Part shown: positions 25,892-34,710 of the stretch, piece by piece
Position numbering within the stretch: position 1 is the stretch's first letter
Layout: each line of letters opens with the position of its first letter
Assembly: GCA_018334165.1 (NCBI GenBank)
Contig: JAGXTB010000072.1
Location: 1-64,000, forward strand
Direction of reading: 5' to 3'
From: Sphingomonadales bacterium
GTDB taxonomy: Bacteria; Pseudomonadota; Alphaproteobacteria; Sphingomonadales; Sphingomonadaceae
Length of the DNA stretch: 64,000 nucleotides
Notes under the pieces: model-generated
What the model was told of the DNA's origin: nothing
Databases searched by the model: none
What the model saw: the letters and a program-made list of their open reading frames with translations, nothing else
Translations under genes and position numbers: made by a program

Positions 25892-26392
25892 ATGCCGAAC
25901 GATAAAGCGCCGGACTACACGACGAAGACCACGCGGCCGTGGGGCCACTTCCGACTGCTCGACCAAGGCCCCGGCTTCATCGTCAAAGCCATGCTGGTCA
26001 AAGGCGAGCAGCGCCTGAGTCTGCAACGGCACACGCATCGCGAGGAGCGCTGGACCGTTGCCATGGGGAACGCGGTCGCCACTGTTTCAGGGGTGAAACA
26101 CGCGCTCGCTGCCGGAGACTCGGTTGTGATCCCGCGTGGTGCCGCGCACCGCCTGGCCAACCCCGCCAAAGAGCCGCTCATGGTTGTCGAGGTCTGGCTC
26201 GGCAACGACCTGCGCGAGGACGACATCGAGCGCCTCGAGGACGACTACGGACGCGTCGAGTTCGCCAAAGGTGGCGTGATCAGTGGCCCCCCCAAAGACA
26301 TCAAGATCGGCAACGGCGAGAAGGAGCACGTTGTCCCGCTCAAGGAGACGAAGCACATCGAAAAGCACCCTGGCGGAAGGAACTGGGAATGA
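25892..26392 (+). CDS. mannose-6-phosphate isomerase type II (ManC C-terminal) cupin with TMP-like tail
   Basis: TTRPWGHFRLLDQGPGFIVKAMLVKGEQRLSLQRHTHREERWTVAMGNAVATVSG...GDSVVIPRGAAHRLAN; C-terminus FAKGGVISGPPKDIKIGNGEKEHVVPLK. Confidence 0.85.
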   Translation: MPNDKAPDYTTKTTRPWGHFRLLDQGPGFIVKAMLVKGEQRLSLQRHTHREERWTVAMGNAVATVSGVKHALAAGDSVVIPRGAAHRLANPAKEPLMVVEVWLGNDLREDDIERLEDDYGRVEFAKGGVISGPPKDIKIGNGEKEHVVPLKETKHIEKHPGGRNWE

Positions 26393-26619
26393 ATCCCCCA
26401 GAGGATAGTCGCTTCCAGTACGCGCACGGCCTGGTCTGGGACCGCGAGACCGAGCAGGGCGTGCCGCGCGCCAAGAACAACCCGCCGTCCTGCGACCGCG
26501 TCGCGGCGCTTTCGTGCTGGACGCCGAAGCCAAGGGTGATGCACGTCTACCGCCTACCAAACGGCCAGCACGTCTGGCAATGGGAGCCGCAGCCTCCCGG
26601 CGGTCAATATGCCCGCTGA
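26389..26619 (+). CDS. small hypothetical protein
   Basis: ORF. Confidence 0.45.
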   Translation: MNPPEDSRFQYAHGLVWDRETEQGVPRAKNNPPSCDRVAALSCWTPKPRVMHVYRLPNGQHVWQWEPQPPGGQYAR

Positions 26620-27772
26620 TCTGCCAGACGACGCGATAAGAATCCGCAACCTCTACCCGGTCATGAAGTGCGACCGCTCGGTGTGGAAGCGGATCATTGC
26701 TCTCTGTCGGAAAGGCGACGAAGCCAGCGTGTCCGCGGCCGAGGACCTGGCCAAAGCTTGCACCTCGAGGACTACGCGAACGCGCGCGCTACACATCGGC
26801 GCTCTCCGCAAGCGCGTTATGCGCCGTGCCTTCCTAGTCCAGCAGAAGCGCGATGAGCATGTCACGGCGGACGCGCTGCGCACGCTGGCCGACCGCGCGG
26901 ACACGATCTTAAACCGATACGGGAAAACCGGCGCCATTCCTTCGAACCGATATCCGTCGATCGTAAGAGACCTATCCGATCGGAACAAAGAGGCCTACGC
27001 GACCATTGCTCAGGGCTTCCAGGCCGCTCTCCGGGCCGCCGTCAAAGTGGGCCTCTCCCACTCCATGCAGAACGCGGAGGCCGTTGTAGCCCACGCCAGA
27101 GGCAAAACCACTGAGCAGGAATGGGCTGACCTGGAGCTTGTGTACCGATCCGGCTGCTACGTCTACGTTCCGCTTGACGAGGCCGACCCTCTGAACCAGC
27201 AACTGACCTACGCGCCGAGCAGCAACGTTTTCAAAAAGCTGTTCAAAGGCGCGCTCAAGGACACGATGACGGCAGGGCTGTTCGGCAAGAGCAAGCGCGT
27301 TTCGAGCAGGGTCTGGGACCTGCGCGGCCAGAACATGGCGCAGATGAAGCGACTCGTGTCCGGCGGCATCGCCCGCGGCGAAGACCCGGCCACGATCAGC
27401 CGCGCCATTCGGGGCCTACTCGTCCAACCGAAGACCCTGCGCGGCGCGGCGCGCGCTGATGCGACGCCAGGCGCTGGTTCATACAGGTCAGCCTACGCCA
27501 ACGCCATGCGCCTCACGCGCACCGAGACCAACCGCGCCTACATCCTATCCGACACGATCTTCGCCGACAAGAAGGGCTGGAATCTGATCTGGCAGGTCAG
27601 CGCCGGCCAGCGCGAGGAGGACGAGTGCGACGACTTGGGTGGCAAGGAGATGACCCCGGAGGAGTTCGCTGACAATTATCCGCAACATCCGCAGTGCTTG
27701 TGCTATTCAATTCTCGCGCCGAAAACGGAGTTCGATAGCCCGCTTTCGGACACGCCGGCGGACCCCGAATGA
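26609..27772 (+). CDS. SPP1 gp7/Mu F-type head morphogenesis (minor capsid) protein
   Basis: YANAMRLTRTETNRAYILSDTIFADKKGWNLIWQVSAGQREEDECDDLGGKEMTPEEFADNYPQHPQCLCYSIL. Confidence 0.85.
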   Translation: MPADLPDDAIRIRNLYPVMKCDRSVWKRIIALCRKGDEASVSAAEDLAKACTSRTTRTRALHIGALRKRVMRRAFLVQQKRDEHVTADALRTLADRADTILNRYGKTGAIPSNRYPSIVRDLSDRNKEAYATIAQGFQAALRAAVKVGLSHSMQNAEAVVAHARGKTTEQEWADLELVYRSGCYVYVPLDEADPLNQQLTYAPSSNVFKKLFKGALKDTMTAGLFGKSKRVSSRVWDLRGQNMAQMKRLVSGGIARGEDPATISRAIRGLLVQPKTLRGAARADATPGAGSYRSAYANAMRLTRTETNRAYILSDTIFADKKGWNLIWQVSAGQREEDECDDLGGKEMTPEEFADNYPQHPQCLCYSILAPKTEFDSPLSDTPADPE

Positions 27773-27960
27773 TGCGTCAAAAAGCAGTCAGGTCTAATGG
27801 ATTGGAAGTCGCATATACGCGAGTTCCAATGGGTTGGATATCCAATGGGTTGGACAAACAGTCCAATGGGTTGGATATTTCGCCGCCCCCTATAAGGTAC
27901 TTAAAGACAATTTGTAAAGACATGGTAGACAACCGCCCCCGCTTTTTAGAAAAAAGATGA
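27769..27960 (+). CDS. short ORF spanning the second origin-like element
   Basis: SNGLD...PPPIRYLKTICKDMVDNRP resembles the iteron-encoded SNPLD...PPIRNLKTISKDK segment of the O-like protein; may be non-coding. Confidence 0.3.
   Translation: MMRQKAVRSNGLEVAYTRVPMGWISNGLDKQSNGLDISPPPIRYLKTICKDMVDNRPRFLEKR
27793..27922 (+). repeat. second origin-like element oriB: three inverted iterons, one degenerate copy, 37-bp AT-rich element
   Basis: TCCAATGGGTTGGA at 27825-27838, 27841-27854, 27862-27875; degenerate TCTAATGGATTGGA 27793-27806; CCCCCTATAAGGTACTTAAAGACAATTTGTAAAGACA at 27886-27922. Confidence 0.75.
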
Positions 27961-28124
27961 ACAACAGCATATGCCAAGTCAGCGGTAAGATCATGCACGC
28001 GACCGCAGCGGCTGCGCACCGCCATATTCCGCGGAGAGGCGGCAAGCGAGAACGCGGCACGGCCTACCGTTGCGGCTACTGCCACCACTGGCATACGACC
28101 TCGAGCATGACATCTCGATCATGA
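27957..28124 (+). CDS. small Cys/His protein (55 aa)
   Basis: MNNSICQVSGKIMHATAAAAHRHIPRRGGKRERGTAYRCGYCHHWHTTSSMTSRS. Confidence 0.45.
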   Translation: MNNSICQVSGKIMHATAAAAHRHIPRRGGKRERGTAYRCGYCHHWHTTSSMTSRS

Positions 28125-28125
28125 C

Positions 28126-28329
28126 ATGACCGGCTACGAGCGCGACCCGTTGGTCAAGTGCGCACGTCAGCGACCAGTGTGCGGCCACACTCGCCGCGAG
28201 CACGGCAATGGGAAATGCTTCGGCGTGACCTTCGCTGTTGGCGTGGCCGGCGACTGCCACTGCAAGGGGATGATGGAGCCGCCGGACCCAGCGCGATTTG
28301 CACGCGAAGGCGAGAGAGTTGACGAGTGA
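28126..28329 (+). CDS. small hypothetical protein
   Basis: ORF. Confidence 0.45.
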   Translation: MTGYERDPLVKCARQRPVCGHTRREHGNGKCFGVTFAVGVAGDCHCKGMMEPPDPARFAREGERVDE

Positions 28330-28402
28330 TGACAAAAATATATTTGCGTTGCGAACTGCCCGCATGGTATAAACTTCCCAACATGATCTACAAAGCCAGC
28401 TG

Positions 28403-29398
28403 ATGCGTGCGCTGATCACCGGAGCAAACGGATTCGTTGGTTCCCACCTCATTGAGCATCTGATTTCAATCGGCGCTGAAGTCCACGGCACGATCAGATC
28501 ATTCCGCAGTGACCTCTCCAACCTGGCGCACATCGATCCCGTCACGTATACGATTCATTTTTGTGACATCACCGACGAAGTGGCGATCACTGATCTCGTC
28601 GCGCGATTGATGCCCACGCACATCTTTCACCTGGCCGCGCACTCCTACGTGCCGACGTCTTGGGACGCGCCGCACGCAACGATCGACGCGAACATCAAAG
28701 GGACGCTAAATCTTCTTGAGGCGGTGCGCCGCAGCGCACCTGGGGCGCGAGTCCAGGTGGCCGGGTCCAGCGAGGAGTATGGCCGCGTCGAAGCGCACGA
28801 AGTACCCATCGCGGAATCGCAGCCGCTGCGCCCGCTCTCGCCTTACGGCGTGTCGAAGGTCGGGGCTGAGATGTTCGCGCTGCAATACGCCGCCAGCTAC
28901 AATTTACATGTGATCGTCACACGGTCGTTTAACCACACCGGCCCGCGCCGCGGGAAGGTCTTCGCCGAAAGCGACTGGGCGAGGCAGGTCGCGCTCATCG
29001 AGGCAGGCTTGCAAGAGCCTGCCATTATGCACGGAAATCTTGACGCGATCCGCGACTACACCGACGTCCGCGACATTGTGCGCGGCTACGTCATGGCGAT
29101 CGACAACGGACAGACCGGTGAGGTCTACAATCTCTGCTCAGGATCCGATGCGTCCCCGACCATGCGCCAAGTTCTCGACAACCTCTGCGCGCTCGCGCAC
29201 GTCAATGTGACGAAGGTGCAGGACCCGAAGCGCATGCGTCCGTCGGACGTTGCGCGTTTGGTCGGCAACGGGATGAAAGCCCGTCTTGCTTTTGGATGGG
29301 AGCCGAGCATTCCGCTTGCGCGAACTTTGGCCGACCTGCTACAGTATTGGCGATCGACACTGCACGCCACAGGGTCGAAGATTCCGGAGCCTGCTTAG
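28403..29398 (+). CDS. NAD-dependent nucleotide-sugar epimerase/dehydratase (GDP-mannose 4,6-dehydratase-like)
   Basis: MRALITGANGFVGSHL; SSEEYGR; SPYGVSKVGAEM; TRSFNHTGPRR; DYTDVRDIVRGYV. Confidence 0.9.
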   Translation: MRALITGANGFVGSHLIEHLISIGAEVHGTIRSFRSDLSNLAHIDPVTYTIHFCDITDEVAITDLVARLMPTHIFHLAAHSYVPTSWDAPHATIDANIKGTLNLLEAVRRSAPGARVQVAGSSEEYGRVEAHEVPIAESQPLRPLSPYGVSKVGAEMFALQYAASYNLHVIVTRSFNHTGPRRGKVFAESDWARQVALIEAGLQEPAIMHGNLDAIRDYTDVRDIVRGYVMAIDNGQTGEVYNLCSGSDASPTMRQVLDNLCALAHVNVTKVQDPKRMRPSDVARLVGNGMKARLAFGWEPSIPLARTLADLLQYWRSTLHATGSKIPEPA

Positions 29399-29405
29399 GA
29401 GCCCT

Positions 29406-30650
29406 GTGGCCAAACCTTTAGTCAAGACGTCGAAGAACAAGCTCGCCGACCAAGGCGTCTTCACGCTTTTCTTTGGCCTCAGCGAAGCGAAGACCGACGA
29501 CTCCGCCGGCGACGACGGCAAGCCGAAGCACGAGATCGTGTTGACCGCTCTGCAGGAAGGGCGAGGAAACGAGCGCGACCGCCGCTACTACACGCGCGAA
29601 GCGGTCGTCGGCGCGGAAGGCGTCTTCAAGGCGCGCCGTAAACTTTTCGTCAACCACCTCGAGGAGGGCAAGCCGTCGTCCTCCGAGGACCTGCGCAACT
29701 GGTGTGCCACGCTCAAAGAGACCTGGATCGAAAACCTCCCGAGCGGGAAGGTCGCGCGCAAGGTGCGCCTTAAGATTCATGAGGAGTGGCTGTGGACGCG
29801 CTGCCTTGAGGCCCCCGAGGAAATCGCGCTGTCCATCGAAGGCAGCGGCGCCGGCAAAGAGGCCGTTGTTGAAGGCGAGACCTACATGGTCATCGAGAAG
29901 ATTTGGTCGCTGAACGCCACGAAGTTCGTGACTTATCCCGGCAACGCAAAGATGGGGGCCGACCTCGTCGAAAGCGCCACCGAGGAATCTCCGGAGGAAA
30001 CACCCATGGACCTGAAAGCTTTGACCGAAGCGCTCCTGAAGGAGCACCGCCCGGACCTCGTCGCCGCGATTGTCGCGAGCGTTGAGGCGTCGTACAAGGC
30101 CAAGCTGATCGAGGCCGAGGCCAAGGCGACGAAGATCGCCGAAGCTGCACCGACCCCCGCCACCTTCGCGGCCGCCGTTGCCGCCGAGGTCAAGGGCGTG
30201 AAAGATTCCTTCAACGCCTCTCTCGACGAGATGCGCAAGAAGCTCGACGAGTCCGACCGCAAGCTCGACGCCGCCGAGGTCAAGACCCGCCTGGCCGAGA
30301 AGAAAGCCCTCATCGAGGCAAAGCTCAAGGAGTCCAAGCTGGCCCCCGAGGCGAAGACCGAGCGCTTCCTGGCTCGCTGCTACGCCGTCGCAGAGCGCAA
30401 AGAAGGCGACAAGGTCATCACCGTCGCCGAGCAGGTGGACGCCGAGATAGCCGAGCAGCTCAAGCTCACCACGTCCGAGTTCGGCGCGGTGCGCACCAGC
30501 GTCTCTGGCGAGACCAAGATCGCCGAGTCTGAAGTACTGACGGTTGAGGAGGAGCAAATCCTTTTCAACAACCGGGTGCTCGGACACGTTCTCACGCTCG
30601 AGCAGTTCCGCGAGCAGAAGAAGAAGGACGCCGCCGCAAAGACCGCGTAA
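29406..30650 (+). CDS. putative capsid maturation protease fused to scaffold-like C-terminus
   Basis: Position upstream of capsid genes; RGNERDRRYYTREAV...KLFVNHLE, then a charged coiled-coil C-terminus. Confidence 0.6.
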   Translation: MAKPLVKTSKNKLADQGVFTLFFGLSEAKTDDSAGDDGKPKHEIVLTALQEGRGNERDRRYYTREAVVGAEGVFKARRKLFVNHLEEGKPSSSEDLRNWCATLKETWIENLPSGKVARKVRLKIHEEWLWTRCLEAPEEIALSIEGSGAGKEAVVEGETYMVIEKIWSLNATKFVTYPGNAKMGADLVESATEESPEETPMDLKALTEALLKEHRPDLVAAIVASVEASYKAKLIEAEAKATKIAEAAPTPATFAAAVAAEVKGVKDSFNASLDEMRKKLDESDRKLDAAEVKTRLAEKKALIEAKLKESKLAPEAKTERFLARCYAVAERKEGDKVITVAEQVDAEIAEQLKLTTSEFGAVRTSVSGETKIAESEVLTVEEEQILFNNRVLGHVLTLEQFREQKKKDAAAKTA

Positions 30651-30727
30651 AGATCAATCCGCAGCTGCAAGGCGTCCCCCCCGAGTCACGCCGCCGGGGA
30701 CATCTGAAGTACGGAGGAATCTGATTT

Positions 30728-31675
30728 ATGGCCCAGAAGAAAGAGAACCGCGCCTGCTCGGCGGACAGCATCCAACTCATCCCCAAGGCGTCGACCGACA
30801 TCTCGTCGGGCGACGTCGTGGTCATGGCTCGCAAGAACGACCCGATCAGCCTCTCGGCTCTCGGGCCGGCCGGGCGCGTCAGCCCGATCGCCGCGGCCCG
30901 CCAGGGCCAGTGGTGCGTCGGCGTGGCCGATAACGTCTTCACCTCGGCCGTGGTCGGCGCGACGGACTACGCCACCCCGGACGCGGACAACAAGATCAAC
31001 GTCCTGCGCGAGGGGCAGTTCTACCTAGCCCTCTCCACTGCGGCTGGCAAGGCCGGCGACGCGGTCGTCTACGCGTCCGGCGCGTCCGGCGCGCAGCTGT
31101 TCGCGATCGACAACATGCGCCAGGGCTATGCGGTGGCGCGCGTGGTCAGCGACTTCTCGGGCGCCTCGTCCGGCGACCTGCAGCTGTGCGAGTTGATCCT
31201 CAAGCCCACCGGCGGGCCTGACGTCGCGCACTGGCTCGAGAACCGAGTGGTCAACGGCTGCGAGGTCTTGCTGCACGCCGCGCCCGGATCGCAGGTTAAG
31301 GTCGGCCACAACACCGGCACGGTCGTCCATAAGAACCTCGTGCTGATCCAGAACGCCATCAAGTCGATCGCCCAGGACGTGACGCTCGCGTTCGGCGGCG
31401 TCGGCTCTGCAGCGGCGTCCACCATCCGGTTCAAGTGGGTCGTGGCGCGCTCCGGATCATTCGCCATCCGCTCCGGATCCGGAAGCAAAGCCGCGTTGGC
31501 CTCCTACACGGTGGCCGGCGTGACGGCGGGCCTGCTCGCGCCTGTCACGATGACTGCCGGGGAGATTCCGATCGCCCTGCTGATCCAGTTCAGCGCGGCA
31601 ACCCAGTCGGCGGCGCGCATCAAGAACATCCGCGGCCTCGGCGTCGTGCCCCGCGTCGGTTCTTGGGGCATCTAA
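30728..31675 (+). CDS. putative capsid decoration/head protein
   Basis: Ala/Gly/Val-rich beta-type N-terminus GDAVVYASGASGAQLFAIDNMRQGYAVARVVSDFSGASSGDLQLCELIL; between protease and capsid. Confidence 0.5.
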   Translation: MAQKKENRACSADSIQLIPKASTDISSGDVVVMARKNDPISLSALGPAGRVSPIAAARQGQWCVGVADNVFTSAVVGATDYATPDADNKINVLREGQFYLALSTAAGKAGDAVVYASGASGAQLFAIDNMRQGYAVARVVSDFSGASSGDLQLCELILKPTGGPDVAHWLENRVVNGCEVLLHAAPGSQVKVGHNTGTVVHKNLVLIQNAIKSIAQDVTLAFGGVGSAAASTIRFKWVVARSGSFAIRSGSGSKAALASYTVAGVTAGLLAPVTMTAGEIPIALLIQFSAATQSAARIKNIRGLGVVPRVGSWGI

Positions 31676-31688
31676 GCATTACCCGTAA

Positions 31689-31720
31689 CTGGGGGCGGCG
31701 GGTTATCCTGCCGCCCCCAG
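31689..31720 (+). terminator. 14-bp stem, TTAT-loop hairpin after the decoration-like gene
   Basis: CTGGGGGCGGCGGG-TTAT-CCTGCCGCCCCCAG (one G-T pair); no long U-tract. Confidence 0.6.
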
Positions 31721-31759
31721 GTCTTCGTATCGACGATGCGACGAAAAGGAAAAACGGAA

Positions 31760-32746
31760 ATGTCTGATCTCTCCGAGAAGGCGAAGCAGGTGTCCTCGTT
31801 CATGGACTCGTGCGCCAACGAAAAGACGATCGAGGCGCGCGCCGATTCTTGGCTCGCCAACGTGACGGCCAATCGGCCTCACTTCCTCACCCCCAACCCG
31901 CCCCTGCTCGGCCTGACCGCCTTCGTGGTCGCGGCCGGCCCCTCTCTCCGCAAGAACGTCAAGGCGCTCAAGACCATCGGCCGCATGGGCGTCATCGTAT
32001 GCGTGGACGCCGCCTACCGATATCTGGTTGAGCAGGGCGTCACGCCCGACTACTGCGCCACGATTGACGCCGACACGCGCATGGTAACGATGATTGAAGG
32101 AGTGGATACGTCCAAGACTACTCTTGTCGCGCAAGCCTCCGCGAGCCCGGCCCTCATCAACGCGTGGCGCGGCCCGAAGTATTTCCTGCGCGCCACCGGC
32201 GGCTCTAGGGAGCTCGACGACAAGCTGCACGCGGCGCACCGAATCGTCAAGGCAAAGCGCGCCATGCTCCCCGGCGAGGAGATCGACCCTGTCGCAGACG
32301 TCGAGGTGGTGTTTGCCGGCCTCAACGACGCGCTCGCCTGCGGCGGCAACGTGACGTCCTACGCGCATGTCTTCGCCCTCTCGCTGCTCCGGGCCACGAA
32401 GGTAGTCTTCGTCGGCGCCGACTACGCGTGGCTCGACGACAACGACTTCTACGCCGGCGGCGCCCACCAGAAGCTAGCCGCAGAGCGCATGTCCGGCGAA
32501 CAGATTCTCTCCCACAGCGGCCTCGGCGGCGCAGAGAACGCGACGAACTTCACTCTCTTTCACCTGAAGTCGTGGCACGAGGAGATCGCCTCCGCGCACC
32601 CCGGCCACTGCGTCAACGCGACCGAGGGCGGGATCTTGGGCGTCGGCAAGAAAGGCAACACCCTCGTTGGCTGGGAACACTTGTCTCTGGCGGACGCGGT
32701 CGCGAAGTATGCGCCCACCTGCGCGCGGGAAGCTGTCACGGCATGA
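31760..32746 (+). CDS. DUF115/MptE-like, Maf-type putative glycosyltransferase (copy 1)
   Basis: LTAFVVAAGPSLRKNVKALK...VIVCVDAAYRYLVEQGVTPDYCATIDAD; KVVFVGADYAWLDDNDFYAGG. Confidence 0.8.
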   Translation: MSDLSEKAKQVSSFMDSCANEKTIEARADSWLANVTANRPHFLTPNPPLLGLTAFVVAAGPSLRKNVKALKTIGRMGVIVCVDAAYRYLVEQGVTPDYCATIDADTRMVTMIEGVDTSKTTLVAQASASPALINAWRGPKYFLRATGGSRELDDKLHAAHRIVKAKRAMLPGEEIDPVADVEVVFAGLNDALACGGNVTSYAHVFALSLLRATKVVFVGADYAWLDDNDFYAGGAHQKLAAERMSGEQILSHSGLGGAENATNFTLFHLKSWHEEIASAHPGHCVNATEGGILGVGKKGNTLVGWEHLSLADAVAKYAPTCAREAVTA

Positions 32747-33594
32747 GCCCCATGATCGCCCCTGACGTAAAAGAGGTCCTGGCCAATCGTGGCCACGCAT
32801 CTGCTGCGGCCCACAAGGACCGCTGGTCGCGTCACGCCGCGGCGAACAAGGGCCGAATTGTCTTCCAGGTGTCGCGCCTCTGGTGCGACGTCAACCCGAA
32901 GACCGGCGTGCTGATCGCCGCCGGCCCGAGCCTCAAGGACAGCCTCGCGGAGCTCAAGGCGATCGATAGGAACACGCACGAGATCGTGTGCGTCGACATG
33001 GCGCTCAAGTTCCTCCTCGACAACGGCTTGGTGCCCGACTACGTGATCTGCGCCGACGCCTCCGAGGAGATCGCGCGGACGCTGGTCGCGGCGCCTCCCG
33101 AGGTCGCGCTCTTGCTGAACGTCGTGGTCCACCCTGACACCGCGAAGGACTGGGTCGGCGACATCTTCTGGTTCTGCATGATGTCGAACTACCGCGACAA
33201 GGAAGCCAACGACTGGATGCAACACGACCACGCGAAGAAATCCGGAGTCTCCTCGTTTCTTGTCCCCGGCGGCAACGTCTCCAGCCTCGGCGTCAGCTTC
33301 CTCGGCTCCGTCCGGGCCGTTGCGAAGATACTGCTCTACGGACACGATTTTTGTTGGACCGACGACGCCGAGTTCTACGCGGGCGGCGTCCAGAAGGACC
33401 TGGCGGATATTCGCATCAAGACCGAAGCCGACGCAGGCACGGTCATGACTGTGCCCGACAGCCGCGGTAAGCCGGTGAAGACGACGGGGAGCCTATTGGC
33501 GTTCGCGTCCTGGTACTCCGACATCGCCCGCACCATGCCCGGTCTGCTCGAGTCTCGCACGCCGACGACAATATTATCCCTCGGAGGAAACTGA
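32743..33594 (+). CDS. DUF115/MptE-like, Maf-type putative glycosyltransferase (copy 2)
   Basis: GVLIAAGPSLKDSLAELK...EIVCVDMALKFLLDNGLVPDYVICADAS; ILLYGHDFCWTDDAEFYAGG. Confidence 0.8.
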   Translation: MSPMIAPDVKEVLANRGHASAAAHKDRWSRHAAANKGRIVFQVSRLWCDVNPKTGVLIAAGPSLKDSLAELKAIDRNTHEIVCVDMALKFLLDNGLVPDYVICADASEEIARTLVAAPPEVALLLNVVVHPDTAKDWVGDIFWFCMMSNYRDKEANDWMQHDHAKKSGVSSFLVPGGNVSSLGVSFLGSVRAVAKILLYGHDFCWTDDAEFYAGGVQKDLADIRIKTEADAGTVMTVPDSRGKPVKTTGSLLAFASWYSDIARTMPGLLESRTPTTILSLGGN

Positions 33595-33595
33595 T

Positions 33596-34606
33596 ATGAC
33601 GATTCAAGAGATGGAAGCCGTAATCAAGAACGGCGACGGCAAGGCCCTCCGCGAGGCCATGACCCGCTCCGACTTCGCTGCCTTCATGGCCAAAGGGCTC
33701 AAGGGCACGATCATCGACGCGTACTCCCGCGCGCAGGCGCAGACGAACTTCGAGCAGCTCACCGTCGACGAGACGAGCGAGTCCAACGAGGAGACCTACC
33801 CGACGATGGGCGCGACCGAGCTGCCCCGCAAGGTGCTCGAGGGCGAGAAGTTCAAGACCCTGAACCCCGGCTCGCCGGACACCGTCAAGGTCACGAACTT
33901 CAAGTACGGCGGCATCATCGAGCTGACCAGCGAGGCCTCCGAAGACGACCAGACCCCCGGCAAGACCCTGTCCAAGCAGGCCGCGGCGCTCGGCTCCGGC
34001 CACGCCCGCTACAAGGACAAGGCCTTCTTCTCCATCCTGACGGACAATCCCCCGATCTACGACGGCGGGGACCTGTTCGCGCTCGACCACCCCGGCTACA
34101 CTGGCGGCGCGGCGCGCGGCAGCAACGACAACATCTACACCGCCGTGACGCTCTCGGCTAACGCCCTGGCGACGGTGCTCGGCAAGATCGCGATCTGGGA
34201 AGGCGCCGATGCCGACCAGGACCTCGACATCATGGTCGACGCGCTCGTCGTGCCCGTCACGCTGCAGCCGGTCGCCTTCGGCTTGACGCGCGCGGACCTG
34301 CTGCCCGTCGGCTACGCTGCCGGCGCGCTCGGGCCGGCGACGAACAACGGCCTCATGCCCAACGCCTTGGGCCTCAAGAAGATCGGCGTCATCGCCAGCC
34401 ACCGCCTGGACCGCGCGTCCTTGACGGACTGGTACGTGAAGACGAACTTCCCCGGCCTGATGCACCAGAAGCGCAAGGGTCTCGAGATCATGCAGGAAGG
34501 CCTCGGCACCGGGATGCACTTCGAGAACGGGATGCACCGCACCCGCACCGAGGAACGCTTCGGCGCCAAGATTGTGAACTGGCGCGGCTTCGTCCTCGTC
34601 AGCTAA
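33596..34606 (+). CDS. major capsid protein (Mu gpT-type)
   Basis: Position; NFEQLTVDETSESNEETYPTMGATELPRK...GDLFALDHPGY; C-terminal RTRTEERFGAKIVNWRGFVLVS. Confidence 0.8.
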   Translation: MTIQEMEAVIKNGDGKALREAMTRSDFAAFMAKGLKGTIIDAYSRAQAQTNFEQLTVDETSESNEETYPTMGATELPRKVLEGEKFKTLNPGSPDTVKVTNFKYGGIIELTSEASEDDQTPGKTLSKQAAALGSGHARYKDKAFFSILTDNPPIYDGGDLFALDHPGYTGGAARGSNDNIYTAVTLSANALATVLGKIAIWEGADADQDLDIMVDALVVPVTLQPVAFGLTRADLLPVGYAAGALGPATNNGLMPNALGLKKIGVIASHRLDRASLTDWYVKTNFPGLMHQKRKGLEIMQEGLGTGMHFENGMHRTRTEERFGAKIVNWRGFVLVS

Positions 34607-34617
34607 ACGATCATAAG

Positions 34618-34652
34618 CCGCCGACTCGCGTGACTCTTGCGCGAGTCGGTGG
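34618..34652 (+). terminator. 13-bp stem hairpin after the major capsid gene
   Basis: CCGCCGACTCGCG-tgactcttg-CGCGAGTCGGTGG (one G-T pair). Confidence 0.6.
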
Positions 34653-34710
34653 CGATGTCGTATAAAAGTCGCTCGTTCGCAACATCTCAAAAACAAGGAG
34701 CAACACGCCA

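Noticed and set aside
26084-26099. GTTTCA-N4-TGAAAC hairpins (also 5165-5180 and a similar one near 43684)
   Set aside because: Short dyads in coding sequence at unrelated positions; no consistent context, likely chance.
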